From Flavobacterium sp. W4I14 (lineage in GTDB: Bacteria > Bacteroidota > Bacteroidia > Sphingobacteriales > Sphingobacteriaceae), in assembly GCA_030817875.1 (NCBI GenBank), contig JAUSZU010000001.1, forward strand, positions 992,001-1,056,000: DNA of 64,000 nucleotides, in the 5' to 3' direction. This document shows, in pieces, positions 54,502-63,507 of this stretch. How positions within the stretch are numbered: the stretch's first letter is position 1; each line of letters begins with the position of its first letter. The notes below the pieces were generated by a model. It was not told the DNA's origin, did no database searches, and worked only from the letters and a program-made list of their open reading frames with translations. The translations under genes were made by a program, and so were the position numbers.

Positions 54502-56250
54502 ATGAAAAAATGCGCTGTTGTTATCGGAGTAAATAAAACGGGTAAACTACCTACGCTTTCTGCTGCGGCAAGTGGTGCAAGAGATTTTGCAGCATGGGCG
54601 AAATCGCAGGATTATGATACTGTTTTGCTTACAGATGAAGGTAAGGCGGTATCTGTCAAGGAGATCAAGGCCGCTATCAGGAATTTTGTTGATAAGCAGG
54701 CTTATGGTTCAATGATCATTTTTTTCTCTGGACATGGTATCCTGAAAAGTGCTTTAGATGAGCAGTGGCTGCTTTCGGATGCTCCGGATGACCTCAATGA
54801 GGCGGTGAATGTTCAGCCTTCATCCATGTTTGCGAGAAGGTCGGGAATTCCGCATATCGTTTTTATTTCTGATTCCTGTAGATCCAGGCCGGATAATCCG
54901 TTGCTGAGTGAAATGCTAGGGTCTGTAATCTTTCCAAATATTGAACCGAAGGATCAACAGGTTGATTTAGATATGTTTTATGCGGCTAGTCCTGGAAACC
55001 CAGCGCATGAGGTTGCTACCGATGTTTCATTCAAAAATTTCAAGGGTATTTACACAGAATGCATGCTTGAAGCACTCTATGGTAAAGTCCCCGAGGTTAT
55101 GAGAAAAATCAAGGAGAGGAGAAAAGAGTTTAATGCTGTTATGCCTTATGAGCTCAAGATGTATTTAAGTAGGGCTGTACCAACTGCTGCGGAAAAGATT
55201 AGCATCAGGCTCAGTCAAAATCCACATTCAGAAGTAACTTCGAGAGATCCAAAGCACCTTTCGAAATTTGCAATTGAAAGGCTTGATGCACCTTCAATGG
55301 AGTTAATCAACTGGAACAGTAGGCTTGGCCATAAGTCCAAAGAATTGGAAGAACCATTGATGCATTCTAGCCCACCTAAGTCTTTAGACAGGTTGATTAA
55401 ATATAATGATGTCTTTGACATGGAAGTGAAGATGCATGAAGAATTGGAACTGTTGCCATTGACGGAAATGATCTTGAGTGCAAACGATCTCCCCATTGGT
55501 GATTTTGAATCCGGTTTTGTGATTACTGGGTTAAATTTCATGGATCAGGTTATTCCACTTAATGATTTCGATGTAACACTTGCAGATGGGTATTTTCTTA
55601 TAGGTCTGAAAAAAATGTCTAGAAAGACACATCTGCTATGGAAGTTGCCAAATGGTGGCAGTGTGCCTTTTGCTGTACTGAAAGGTTATGTTGGAGTGGC
55701 GGTCTTTAAAGAAGATACGCTTGTCAATATTAATTATAGGCCGAGCGGGTCGAATCCCTTTTTTCCTAATACCTATATTCCATCTGGATTGGAAAAAAAA
55801 CGGGCGCTGATCGCTGCTAAAAGTTCGCATGGGTTATTCCGTATCTCGGAAGATAAAGACCGGTTGATCAGTTCTGCCAGTTATCTTCGAAGTGATAAGA
55901 AATACGATCCTACACTTGGGCTGTACTCAGCGTACGCTTATGCCCAGGCAGGGAGTATGAATAACGTCGCTTCCGTATTTTCTTATATGAAAAAGGAATC
56001 TACCAGGATACCATTCGATGTGGCCATGCTGTATGAGTTCTCAGGTATTGATATAAATGTGGATCTGGGTATAATAAGCTCACCGTTCTGTCCTATGCTT
56101 AGTCAGGGTTGGTCATATTTGGCAGTTGATCCTGACCGGTTTGATAAAGAACTGATTTGGCTGAATAGGCATAGGGTACCTGGGCTCTGGACGACATTTA
56201 CAAAAGAGGGTACACGCTTAGTTGAAGAACGTTATAATCAAGGGGAATGA
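54502..56250 (+). CDS. Caspase-like protease (peptidase C14), 582 aa
   Basis: The N-terminal 230 residues are a caspase-fold domain. MKKCAVVIGVNKTGKLPTLS starts it, catalytic His78 lies in IIFFSGHGI and Cys126 in IVFISDSCRS, with LLSDAPDDLNEA between. The remaining 350 residues include beta-rich segments (SGFVITGLNFMDQVIPLNDF) without a recognised fold, perhaps the sensor or substrate-recruiting part. Its stop overlaps the hydrolase ATG as ATGA. Bacterial caspase-like enzymes activate effectors, such as gasdermins, by cutting them in antiviral cell-death systems. Here the natural targets are the co-encoded hydrolase or the neighbouring membrane protein; inferred. Confidence 0.8.
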   Translation: MKKCAVVIGVNKTGKLPTLSAAASGARDFAAWAKSQDYDTVLLTDEGKAVSVKEIKAAIRNFVDKQAYGSMIIFFSGHGILKSALDEQWLLSDAPDDLNEAVNVQPSSMFARRSGIPHIVFISDSCRSRPDNPLLSEMLGSVIFPNIEPKDQQVDLDMFYAASPGNPAHEVATDVSFKNFKGIYTECMLEALYGKVPEVMRKIKERRKEFNAVMPYELKMYLSRAVPTAAEKISIRLSQNPHSEVTSRDPKHLSKFAIERLDAPSMELINWNSRLGHKSKELEEPLMHSSPPKSLDRLIKYNDVFDMEVKMHEELELLPLTEMILSANDLPIGDFESGFVITGLNFMDQVIPLNDFDVTLADGYFLIGLKKMSRKTHLLWKLPNGGSVPFAVLKGYVGVAVFKEDTLVNINYRPSGSNPFFPNTYIPSGLEKKRALIAAKSSHGLFRISEDKDRLISSASYLRSDKKYDPTLGLYSAYAYAQAGSMNNVASVFSYMKKESTRIPFDVAMLYEFSGIDINVDLGIISSPFCPMLSQGWSYLAVDPDRFDKELIWLNRHRVPGLWTTFTKEGTRLVEERYNQGE

Positions 56251-57119
56251 AAGTTATTATGATACATGGCCGCGATCAGCAGGGACAGGATCCTTCGGCT
56301 TTAAAGAAAACTTGGATAGACACTTTTGAAAAAGGTCTCACAATTCAGGGTCTGGCAATTCCATCCGATTTAGATTTTGTGTTTCCGTTTTATGGTGATC
56401 TTCTGGATGGACTGATAAGAGAAGTGGCAGATCCGGCAACTCTCGATGGTGTGATTGCCAAGGGAGATATCGTTCCGGGAGAACTTTCTTTCTATTATGA
56501 CCTAGTCAACGAACTAGCTGAACAGGCAGGCGTTACTGATGCACAAATCAGTGAGCATTTTAAAGCTAATTATAAAGAGCGTGGGGTGTTGAACTGGGAA
56601 TGGGTGCAGTCTATTTTAAAGGTACTGGATCGGAGTAGCGGCATGGGAGATTTTTCGGTTCGGAAGTTTACTTATGATGTCTTTATGTATTTAACGGTAC
56701 CTGCTATTAGGAAGAAAATCAATGAATTTGTTTTGAGTGCTTTTAATGAAGAACCTTCCGTAGTAATTGGGCATTCTTTGGGTTCTGTTGTCGGTTACGA
56801 CGTACTTCGGAACAATGATTTCCTGAATGTTAAAAAATATATCACCATCGGTTCTCCTTTGGGTGTAAAAGCGGTTAGATCAAAATTAACGACGCCCCTT
56901 GTGATGCCTGAGTGCATAGAGAGTGGATGGTATAATGCCTATGATGAACGTGATTTTGTTGCGCTAAAGCCGCTGGATGAGCGGAACTTTAGTGTTGAAC
57001 CATCTATTGTTAACAGTAACCATGTCAAGAATCAAACAGATAATAGACATGGTATTGAAGGGTATCTCAATGACGCTGTTGTGGCGAAAGAAATCTATGA
57101 TGCTTTGGGAGATAGATGA
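56247..57119 (+). CDS. Alpha/beta hydrolase (lipase-like), 290 aa
   Basis: KVIMIHGRDQQGQDP at the start is the oxyanion region of alpha/beta hydrolases; the nucleophile elbow is VVIGHSLGS with Ser177. YNAYDERDFVALKPL gives a candidate acid and NRHGIEGYL a candidate His, completing the triad. A helical insertion at residues 60-140 may cover the active site. No signal peptide, so it acts in the cytoplasm. It is translated directly after the caspase-like protease and could be its regulated effector (lipid or ester cleavage); substrate unknown. Confidence 0.75.
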   Translation: MKVIMIHGRDQQGQDPSALKKTWIDTFEKGLTIQGLAIPSDLDFVFPFYGDLLDGLIREVADPATLDGVIAKGDIVPGELSFYYDLVNELAEQAGVTDAQISEHFKANYKERGVLNWEWVQSILKVLDRSSGMGDFSVRKFTYDVFMYLTVPAIRKKINEFVLSAFNEEPSVVIGHSLGSVVGYDVLRNNDFLNVKKYITIGSPLGVKAVRSKLTTPLVMPECIESGWYNAYDERDFVALKPLDERNFSVEPSIVNSNHVKNQTDNRHGIEGYLNDAVVAKEIYDALGDR

Positions 57120-57138
57120 GCAAGATCGAACAATCGAG

Positions 57139-58854
57139 CTATTTTCCGGCATATTTTCTGAACGCTGCAATGGTCTGATAAACACCGTAACCGACAAATA
57201 TCCTTGCCAGCATTATCACTAGGAATGCCTTCCATCCATCGGCCTGCTCTAGCTGGGACTTATATAGAGGGAATGAGGCTAAAAATTCAGAAAAGGAGTC
57301 AATACCAACGTGTATGGCATATCTTGTTTGTGTGAACGTATATTTTAAGGAGAAGCTGAATAGGGATGACTTTAGGCTGATTTCGAATATGATATACATT
57401 AACAACGATATGGTTAGTGTAAAAAATATGCCTCTGATCCAGCTTAATCCATGATTGTTAGAGATGTAGTTAAGATTGAGTAGGATTTTGTCCCATCCCC
57501 AGCTAGTTTCTTTCCTCAGGTAGTGCATTTCCCTTGATTTATAAAGTAGCGCTGCACTGCGGTTTCCCTGTTTTTCCATTGCCTGTTTTAACTGTCGGTA
57601 GTTTTCTCTGTGATAGGTGTTGTCATTGATCTTTTCATCTGTTGGGATCTCGTAACCATATTTCGGGTCACGGGTGCCAATCTGGATCCTGGGAGGAAGA
57701 ATAGAGTTTGAAAGGATGATATTGCTTACTTCGCTTCTGGCGATAACGAGTTCTCCAAATTTTCTGAAATCCACATTTACGAATTCAGTCCTATCGATGT
57801 TTGAATCGAATATAATCATCACGTGGTGCTGGTAGACCAGTCGAAGGTTGGCGAAGGTGAGCTTATTGTAATTGAGGAAATCTTTGATCGTTATGGTATG
57901 GGTTTCTGTATTCCGGAATACAATATTGCCGAAGTTACTGCATCCAACTGTGATGGAAGAGACGATGATGTCTTCGAAAATAATGTTTCCACGGATTACG
58001 CCACTGATATCGCAGGAGAAATAGTGATCTGTACTTCTGGGTGAATCACCTGATTTGTGGCATTCAAAACTGCTCTGAAAATCGCAATCGTTTATGGAAA
58101 CGCCAGAAATGTTCCCGTTACTGGACATACTGACGCGTTGTTTGGCTATTGTAGCACTAAGCGATATATAATCACAGCGAAAAAGTTCAAAAAATATAAG
58201 CATCTGGTTAAATGCTGTTCTGTGTGTATTTAATGATCCTCCGGAGTCTGAAGCTCTGAAGTCTACGCGCTCATTGAATGTGCAGGAGTCTATTGCCATC
58301 ATGTTAAACTTCAGCTGTTCACCTTCTAAGCTTACCGTACCGTTGAAAATCCCGGAAGAAAAGAATATGCGTTCAATATCGCAGTCTAGTAACGTTAGCG
58401 AGCTGTTAACCTCCTTGACTTTAAAGTTGATTTCATCAGCTGCTATCCTGCTTAATATCAACTCTGTCGGTGTGTCACTACTAAGATTTACATTTCCTGT
58501 GAAAGTGATCGTTTCATATTTTCCGCTAAAGAGTGCAATTTTCTGAAATACTGGACTGTTAAAAATTAGGTCATTCTCAAATCTACAGTCTATGAGAGTA
58601 ATGCTGGCTTGGAATTGACATTTGTTGAATAAAACGGCAGCCTTAAATGTGCAATTCATAAAAATCAAGTCGTTTTCGAAAATAGTCCCATTGAAGGTCA
58701 CTTTATCATCAAAAATGCAATTTGTGAGCCCTCTTAGGTTAGTCAACTCCGTATCTGTATAACTAATGGCTTGAGTAATGTGATAATCTTTGGCACCGCC
58801 TTGAGTAATCTCGCGACTAAATTTTAAAAAGGTTATCGATGAGGTGCTGGTCAT
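57139..58854 (-). CDS. Pentapeptide-like repeat protein with membrane tail, 571 aa
   Basis: Residues about 30-400 carry many strands of the A/F-L/N-x-x pattern (TNCIFDDKVTFNGTIFENDL, FMNCTFKAAVLFNKCQFQAS), as in pentapeptide repeat beta helices. Residues about 425-465 are a Lys- and Arg-rich helix (REMHYLRKETSWGWDKILLN). After residue 470 three hydrophobic segments follow (WIRGIFFTLTISLLMYIIFE, ending VIMLARIFVGYGVYQTIAAF). The gene is convergent with the caspase-hydrolase pair, 19 bp apart. It could be a membrane effector or a sensor; a channel is possible. Confidence 0.65.
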   Translation of the reverse strand: MTSTSSITFLKFSREITQGGAKDYHITQAISYTDTELTNLRGLTNCIFDDKVTFNGTIFENDLIFMNCTFKAAVLFNKCQFQASITLIDCRFENDLIFNSPVFQKIALFSGKYETITFTGNVNLSSDTPTELILSRIAADEINFKVKEVNSSLTLLDCDIERIFFSSGIFNGTVSLEGEQLKFNMMAIDSCTFNERVDFRASDSGGSLNTHRTAFNQMLIFFELFRCDYISLSATIAKQRVSMSSNGNISGVSINDCDFQSSFECHKSGDSPRSTDHYFSCDISGVIRGNIIFEDIIVSSITVGCSNFGNIVFRNTETHTITIKDFLNYNKLTFANLRLVYQHHVMIIFDSNIDRTEFVNVDFRKFGELVIARSEVSNIILSNSILPPRIQIGTRDPKYGYEIPTDEKINDNTYHRENYRQLKQAMEKQGNRSAALLYKSREMHYLRKETSWGWDKILLNLNYISNNHGLSWIRGIFFTLTISLLMYIIFEISLKSSLFSFSLKYTFTQTRYAIHVGIDSFSEFLASFPLYKSQLEQADGWKAFLVIMLARIFVGYGVYQTIAAFRKYAGK

Positions 58855-59466
58855 ATCTGTTTTGAATTATTCCGCTCTAATCTCGGAAAATGTAGGGTTA
58901 AACTAAACCTGAACTTATTAACAAATCCGTTTTGGTTTTCTTTTTTTGTGGTTAGTTCTGCTTTTGCTACGAATAATTTTCGGTTTTACCCAAAGCAGTA
59001 GTAGTATCATTCGTAGTGAAAATGCCTATCTATCAGGTCACTATCAGCTCATATAACGGCCAATTTAGGCCATTTCGGGCCAAAAATTTCATCCCGCTAA
59101 ATTACTGGATACGTTTGGTCAATGAAACGGGGTAACCTGTTTTAAGAATAACTGGATAACAATCTAAAAATTACCTGGATCCATGGTGTCGTCATCGAAG
59201 ATGCGGTTCCAAATGATCAAGTAAAAGATTCTCTTCAAAGGATAGTCTTTTGTGCTAACGAGAATAGATAGGTGTCATGCACCTGTTCTTTGAAATTGTG
59301 GGATGAAGCATTATTCCGTGAGGAGCGGAAAATTCTGCGAAGTTGAGATCATTTCAATATTACGAAAGCGCAGAGGCAGGCGACGGCCAGGTCAGTATAG
59401 ACTTACGTGAGTAATCCCGGTATACCTTATTGAAGACTTGTTTTTTTGTTTTTAGTTTAGGTGGGA
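58855..59466. other. Long intergenic stretch
   Basis: No supported gene. TAACCTGT-TTTAAGAA-TAACTGGA at 59133-59156 resembles the octamer repeats at 60123. The region may hold part of the transfer origin, because it lies before the MobC-like gene, but no nick site can be assigned by eye. Confidence 0.35.
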
Positions 59467-59489
59467 GGGGCCATTTGGCCCCTTTTTTT
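59467..59489 (+). terminator. Rho-independent terminator before the mobilization genes
   Basis: GGGGCC (59467-59472) and GGCCCC (59477-59482) pair around ATTT, followed by TTTTTTT. It would insulate the mobilization genes from upstream forward transcription. Confidence 0.85.
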
Positions 59490-59699
59490 ATGTCCTGATT
59501 TTTAGTAAATAAACGGAAAGTCAATTTTACATATGTAGGAGCTTGCAAATAAACCTTTAGTTTTTTTATACCCGCAAGATGTCTTTTTGTCGGACAATAA
59601 TCCGGGGGATTATGCCCACAAAAAGAATCTTGCCCCAATGCGGAGCATTTGGGGGATGAGAAAACTCGCAACTCGTTTTCTCTTTTAGAAGATATTGGT

Positions 59700-60110
59700 A
59701 TGGAAGGAAAGAATAAACAGATCGGACGGCCTCACAAAAAAACCGGCAAAAGAACCAGAAAAATCAGTGTGCGGTTTTCGGAAGAAGAATTTAGTTCTAT
59801 CTTATCCCTAGAAAGACTTCTTGGGCTTAAAAGGACCGATATCATCAGAAAACGGGTGCTAGAGGTGAACCTTCAGTTAGTTTTTGATGGTCGTTCGGTT
59901 TTGGCGAGCATTGATCAGATAGGACTTGAACTTTCCAGGACCGGAAATAATATCAATCAACTTGCTAGGTACGCCAACATACTGAACAAGCAGCGGGTGC
60001 TCTCGCCGGTAATCTTTAGCCGGTATTATAAAGAGCTTGATAGACATTCCCTGCTATTACAAAATCTCAATCTGGAAATTAAGAAAATGATAAAAATGAT
60101 GGGTGGCTAA
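59700..60110 (+). CDS. MobC-like relaxosome accessory protein, 136 aa
   Basis: I chose ATG 59700 (MEGKNKQIGRPHKKTGKRTR); a TTG 51 bp earlier would add 17 poorly conserved residues. The middle (KISVRFSEEEFSSILSLERL) is a ribbon-helix-helix-like DNA-binding part. LELSRTGNNINQLARYANIL is the MobC (Bacteroidota MobA-type) signature. It would bind the transfer origin and guide the relaxase encoded 255 bp downstream. Confidence 0.8.
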   Translation: MEGKNKQIGRPHKKTGKRTRKISVRFSEEEFSSILSLERLLGLKRTDIIRKRVLEVNLQLVFDGRSVLASIDQIGLELSRTGNNINQLARYANILNKQRVLSPVIFSRYYKELDRHSLLLQNLNLEIKKMIKMMGG

Positions 60111-60122
60111 TCTTTTACGGTT

Positions 60123-60362
60123 AATATAGTTGTCTGTATAACCTGTTATGCTGTTTTATTGTTACTCTGTTATGCGGTTGCGGAACTTCAGCGTTAGCTT
60201 GCTAACCTGTTTGTAGTCTAACTGGTTATCTGGTTTTAGATGTAGCCCGAGAGCTAGCTATATTGCTAACCGGTTGTAGACAGTACGGTTTAGCTGCGAT
60301 GCCAGTTATCTTGTCCCTTTGTTTTAAAGTGATCTGGTGAGCAGGTTGCATAGTCGCTTAGT
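60123..60362 (+). repeat. Degenerate array of thirty 8-bp units
   Basis: The whole gap between the MobC-like stop and the relaxase ATG divides into 30 octamers in one phase. Positions 7-8 are GT in 19 of 30 units, where about two would be expected; position 1 is T in 22 and position 2 is A in 17. Examples: TAACCTGT (60139, 60203), TATGCTGT, TACTCTGT, TAACTGGT, TATCTGGT, TAACCGGT. The consensus is close to TA-N-C-T-G-G-T. Best guess is a relaxosome or partition protein binding array. Confidence 0.7.
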
Positions 60363-60365
60363 TAT

Positions 60366-61493
60366 ATGATCGTAAAGATACTCGGCTCCTCTGCAACTTT
60401 TGCCGGGGTAAGATATAACCATGAGAAGATGCGGTCTGGCAAGGGTGAACTTTTAAAGGTTCGGAATTTCGGTAGCCTAATGGGACTGGACAGGATCGGT
60501 CCACAGGATTATATTAATTACCTGAAAGCGGTTTCAAATGAAAATAAGAGGGTAAGTAAACCCCAGTTCCATGCGGTGATCTCTGCTAAAGGTAAATCTG
60601 TTTCAAAAGATGAGCTCTTGCATACCGCGGAAAAGTGGATGGCACAAATGGGCTACGGTGAAAATCCATATCTGGTGATCTTTCATACCGATACTGAAAA
60701 TAACCATGTACACATCGTATCGACCAGGATCGATAAGAACGGTAGGAAGACTTCTTCGGCCTTTGAAAAGCTCCGCTCAGTCAGGGCATTATCTATTGTG
60801 ATGAAACGTGAAAAGGCTGACCTGACAATGCTTGATAAGTTGTTGGGATATAATTTTGCTAGTGTTTCACAAGTACGTACGCTTCTGGAAAACTCGGGCT
60901 TTGAGGTCCGTTTTGAAAAAGAAAACATCGAAGTATCCCATTCCGGAGAATTGATTTCAACCTTAAAGGCTTCAGATATTGAATCTTTATGCCAGGATGT
61001 GGGTATCGATAAGAACAGGTGTCGACAGCTGAAAGCTATTTTTTCAAAAATACTGACCGAGAGGTTATCCAAGAATGATTTTTCTTCTCCAAAAACTGAT
61101 CTAAGAGCAGGACTACAGGAATTTTCCATGATGGTCAAAAAGAAGACAGGTGCTGAATTGATTTTTCACAGTAAAGACAATAAAATTCCCTATGGGTATA
61201 CCATCATAGACCATCCCGGTAAATCGGTGATGAAAGGTTCCGAAGTGATGCACCTTAGGGATATCATTTCGTTTTTGAATCTTGAGGATCAAAAAGATCT
61301 AATGCCTAAGGGCTACAGGATTTCTCTTGCAGACCCTGCCGTTGAGGTCAGTTATATTCTTTCTGCCTTGGAGGATGTTGGTTTCTACGAAGAGCCAATC
61401 AGGACATTTGATCTTCAGGAAGACATCGATGATGAGGCCATTCTTGGGCGCAACCGTCAACGAAAAGGCAAGGCCCGGACAAATACCCGTTAA
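60366..61493 (+). CDS. Relaxase/mobilization nuclease (MobB-type), 375 aa
   Basis: VRYNHEKM carries the YN-x-x-K motif with candidate catalytic Tyr17. FHAVIS gives His69 and NNHVHIVSTRID supplies His114 and His116, the H-x-H metal-binding motif of MOBP-type relaxases. A C-terminal region (residues 230-375) has no recognised domain. It nicks the transfer origin and covalently carries the strand into the recipient. The ATG follows directly on the octamer array. Confidence 0.9.
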   Translation: MIVKILGSSATFAGVRYNHEKMRSGKGELLKVRNFGSLMGLDRIGPQDYINYLKAVSNENKRVSKPQFHAVISAKGKSVSKDELLHTAEKWMAQMGYGENPYLVIFHTDTENNHVHIVSTRIDKNGRKTSSAFEKLRSVRALSIVMKREKADLTMLDKLLGYNFASVSQVRTLLENSGFEVRFEKENIEVSHSGELISTLKASDIESLCQDVGIDKNRCRQLKAIFSKILTERLSKNDFSSPKTDLRAGLQEFSMMVKKKTGAELIFHSKDNKIPYGYTIIDHPGKSVMKGSEVMHLRDIISFLNLEDQKDLMPKGYRISLADPAVEVSYILSALEDVGFYEEPIRTFDLQEDIDDEAILGRNRQRKGKARTNTR

Positions 61494-61512
61494 ATTTTGA
61501 AACTTTTTTATT

Positions 61513-62151
61513 ATGCTAATTATTATTGGAAACCAGAAGGGAGGAGCGGGGAAAAGTACGCTCACCCTTTTATTGGCCAACTTTTTAACGCTGGTCAAAA
61601 GGCGGAAGGTGACCGTTATCGATATGGACTATCAGCAGTCGCTTTCCCAGAAATATGAAAAGGCCAAACTGGCTGAAACACCAGAGCATTATGAGATCAT
61701 TGCCGCCGGACTGGAACATTTTCCTTCCATGTACACCGTACTAAGCCAGAGCAGAGAACATATCGTGATCATTGATCTGCCCGGGAAACTGGATGATGAC
61801 GGGCTTATCCCGGTATTCAGTTCAGCAGATCTGGTACTGTGTCCGTTTTCTTATGACGAGTTCAGTTTCGATTCAACCGTTCTTTTTTCAGTCGTGCTGA
61901 AAAAGATCAACCCATCAGGGCATCTGGTCTTTATCCCGAACCGCGTCAAGGGAAATGTTAGGTATGATACAGCTACTGAAGTAGAACAACAGCTTTCTAG
62001 GTTCGGGAAAATTACGGCTCCGATATCCGACCGCGTGGATTTCCAGCGGACCGATACCGCCCAGACCCCCTTGTCCCTTTTTCCTGTCATTGTACCCGTA
62101 TTTGATCAGATCTACGCCGATCATATAGAAGCTACCGCAGTTAAAACTTAA
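61513..62151 (+). CDS. ParA-family ATPase (TraA-like), 212 aa
   Basis: Walker A of the deviant ParA type, GNQKGGAGKST (6-16), with both Lys; VTVIDMDYQQSL and IVIIDLPGKLDDD follow. In CTnDOT-like elements a ParA-like protein starts the tra operon. It may place the relaxosome or segregate the element. The small DUF3408-like gene follows with no gap. Confidence 0.9.
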   Translation: MLIIIGNQKGGAGKSTLTLLLANFLTLVKRRKVTVIDMDYQQSLSQKYEKAKLAETPEHYEIIAAGLEHFPSMYTVLSQSREHIVIIDLPGKLDDDGLIPVFSSADLVLCPFSYDEFSFDSTVLFSVVLKKINPSGHLVFIPNRVKGNVRYDTATEVEQQLSRFGKITAPISDRVDFQRTDTAQTPLSLFPVIVPVFDQIYADHIEATAVKT

Positions 62152-62517
62152 ATGCAATTTATGAAAGCAGGAATCAAAACGTTGGCCGATGAACTCAGAA
62201 AAAGCATCAGGCCACCTGAAATTATGCCTACAAATAAAGATCCCATTGAGCGTGATAAAAGTGCAGGCAAGGAGGGGAAAGGGATCAAAAAGGAACTGGA
62301 CATTATCATCCTGATCAGAGAGTTTGACTGTTCCGGCAATAACCACATGCTGCATCCCAGACTGAACAACAGAACAGTACAGTTGCTCAATAGGCTAAAG
62401 CTGGCTTCGGGCCTGGATATGAACCGGGTAATTGCTTTTGCCCTGCACCAGCTTTTTGAGCAGCATCCCGAAATTAAAAAGTTTATTAAGACATCATTAG
62501 AAAATTTTGAACTATGA
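62152..62517 (+). CDS. DUF3408-like conjugation protein (TraB-like), 121 aa
   Basis: The N-terminal half is a charged, probably disordered linker. The C-terminal part (NRTVQLLNRLKLASGLDMNR, VIAFALHQLFEQHPEIKKFI) resembles DUF3408, seen directly after ParA in Bacteroidota tra operons. A ribbon-helix-helix-like DNA-binding role is suspected. An alternative start is ATG 62161. Its 3' end overlaps the next gene as ATGA. Confidence 0.65.
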   Translation: MQFMKAGIKTLADELRKSIRPPEIMPTNKDPIERDKSAGKEGKGIKKELDIIILIREFDCSGNNHMLHPRLNNRTVQLLNRLKLASGLDMNRVIAFALHQLFEQHPEIKKFIKTSLENFEL

Positions 62518-62831
62518 GCTGGATACAATTCCTGTCCTGGATGCTGTGCATCTATGCATTTTATTATTCAGGGCTTATCGCTTTCGATCTTTCCAGGAAC
62601 AGAAAGCAGACCTATGCGGAAAACGAAAATGAGACCACAGTGGTTATTGATCTTCCCGAGCCTGAAAAGGTGTCGCTCAAAGAGATTGAAGATGAAGAGA
62701 TTGATTATTTTCTGGATGATGGGGAACTGGAAGAGCCCCCGATCGTATTTTCCGGAGGGGTTTCCATCAAAGAACTGTTTGCCCTGGCCCGTTCAGAAAC
62801 CATAGAGTACACTTCTTCGGTGTCGTTCTAG
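62514..62831 (+). CDS. Small tra protein with N-terminal membrane segment, 105 aa
   Basis: One membrane segment at 4-25 (IQFLSWMLCIYAFYYSGLIA) and an acidic cytoplasmic tail (EIEDEEIDYFLDDGELEEPP). By position and size it corresponds to TraC of CTnDOT-like elements, although that name is not proven by sequence here. It overlaps the DUF3408-like gene by 4 bp. Confidence 0.6.
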   Translation: MSWIQFLSWMLCIYAFYYSGLIAFDLSRNRKQTYAENENETTVVIDLPEPEKVSLKEIEDEEIDYFLDDGELEEPPIVFSGGVSIKELFALARSETIEYTSSVSF

Positions 62832-62833
62832 CG

Positions 62834-63130
62834 ATGAAAGTAAGATGTTTGATGTTCATGGTCATCTGTGTGCTGACCTGGACTGTGGCTGGCGCACAAC
62901 CCGGAATTGCGGAAATGCAACAGGCTCGAAGTTTTATCAGGGAATCATTTTTTTCCATGAGGGACCTGTCACTTGTATTGGCTGCACTCATTTCGATTAT
63001 TGGCGCAGTCCATGTGTACCATAAGATGCAGATGGGGAAAGATGTGAGTGCCGATATCCCGGCATGGTTCTTTTCAGCACTTTTTATCATTGTCATCCAT
63101 ATTGTACTGGTGCACGTCTTCGGGCTCTGA
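62834..63130 (+). CDS. Small membrane tra protein (TraD-like), 98 aa
   Basis: A signal peptide (CLMFMVICVLTWTVAGAQ), then two membrane segments (LSLVLAALISIIGAVHVYHK and FFSALFIIVIHIVLVHVFGL). Its layout is like DUF4134 proteins and it may be a paralogue of the next gene. Second-last gene before a terminator-like hairpin. Confidence 0.6.
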   Translation: MKVRCLMFMVICVLTWTVAGAQPGIAEMQQARSFIRESFFSMRDLSLVLAALISIIGAVHVYHKMQMGKDVSADIPAWFFSALFIIVIHIVLVHVFGL

Positions 63131-63144
63131 GTCAAAGTTTCCTG

Positions 63145-63165
63145 ACCGCCGTAAGCGGTTTTTTT
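63145..63165 (+). terminator. Terminator or attenuator inside the tra operon
   Basis: ACCGC (63145-63149) pairs with GCGGT (63155-63159) around CGTAA, followed by six T. It lies 15 bp after the TraD-like stop and before the DUF4134 gene, so it may reduce downstream tra expression. Confidence 0.65.
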
Positions 63166-63196
63166 ATTTCATAACCATTCAATAAATCCCAATCAA

Positions 63197-63505
63197 ATGA
63201 AAAAAATCAAAAATTTAAGATTCATTATTTTTTTATACCTGTGCACGATCAATGGATACGTTATGGCACAGAGTGGAGTAAACGGCCTGAACACGGCTAC
63301 CAGCACACTTAAAACTTATGTAGATCCGGCAACCAACATTGCCCTGGTAATCGGTGGGCTGGTCGGCATTGTAGGTGGGATCCGCGTATATTCCAAATGG
63401 AACAGCGGAGATCAGGACATTAATAAGGAGCTAATGGGCTGGGGAGGCTCCTGTCTTTTTCTGGTTCTTTCATCCCTTATCGTTAAAGCTTTTTTTGGCC
63501 TGTAA
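63197..63505 (+). CDS. traE: DUF4134 conjugation protein, TraE
   Basis: A signal peptide (FIIFLYLCTINGYVMAQSG), then the DUF4134 core: GVNGLNTATSTLKTYVDPAT, NIALVIGGLVGIVGGIRVYS and the second membrane segment. This pilin-like (VirB2-like) subunit of Bacteroidota conjugation machines is known as TraE in CTnDOT. Its length and order are typical. Confidence 0.9.
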   Translation: MKKIKNLRFIIFLYLCTINGYVMAQSGVNGLNTATSTLKTYVDPATNIALVIGGLVGIVGGIRVYSKWNSGDQDINKELMGWGGSCLFLVLSSLIVKAFFGL

Positions 63506-63507
63506 AA

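Noticed and set aside
60123-60362. Octamer array read as a CRISPR array
   Set aside because: Units are only 8 bp, degenerate and without spacers, and no cas genes are present.
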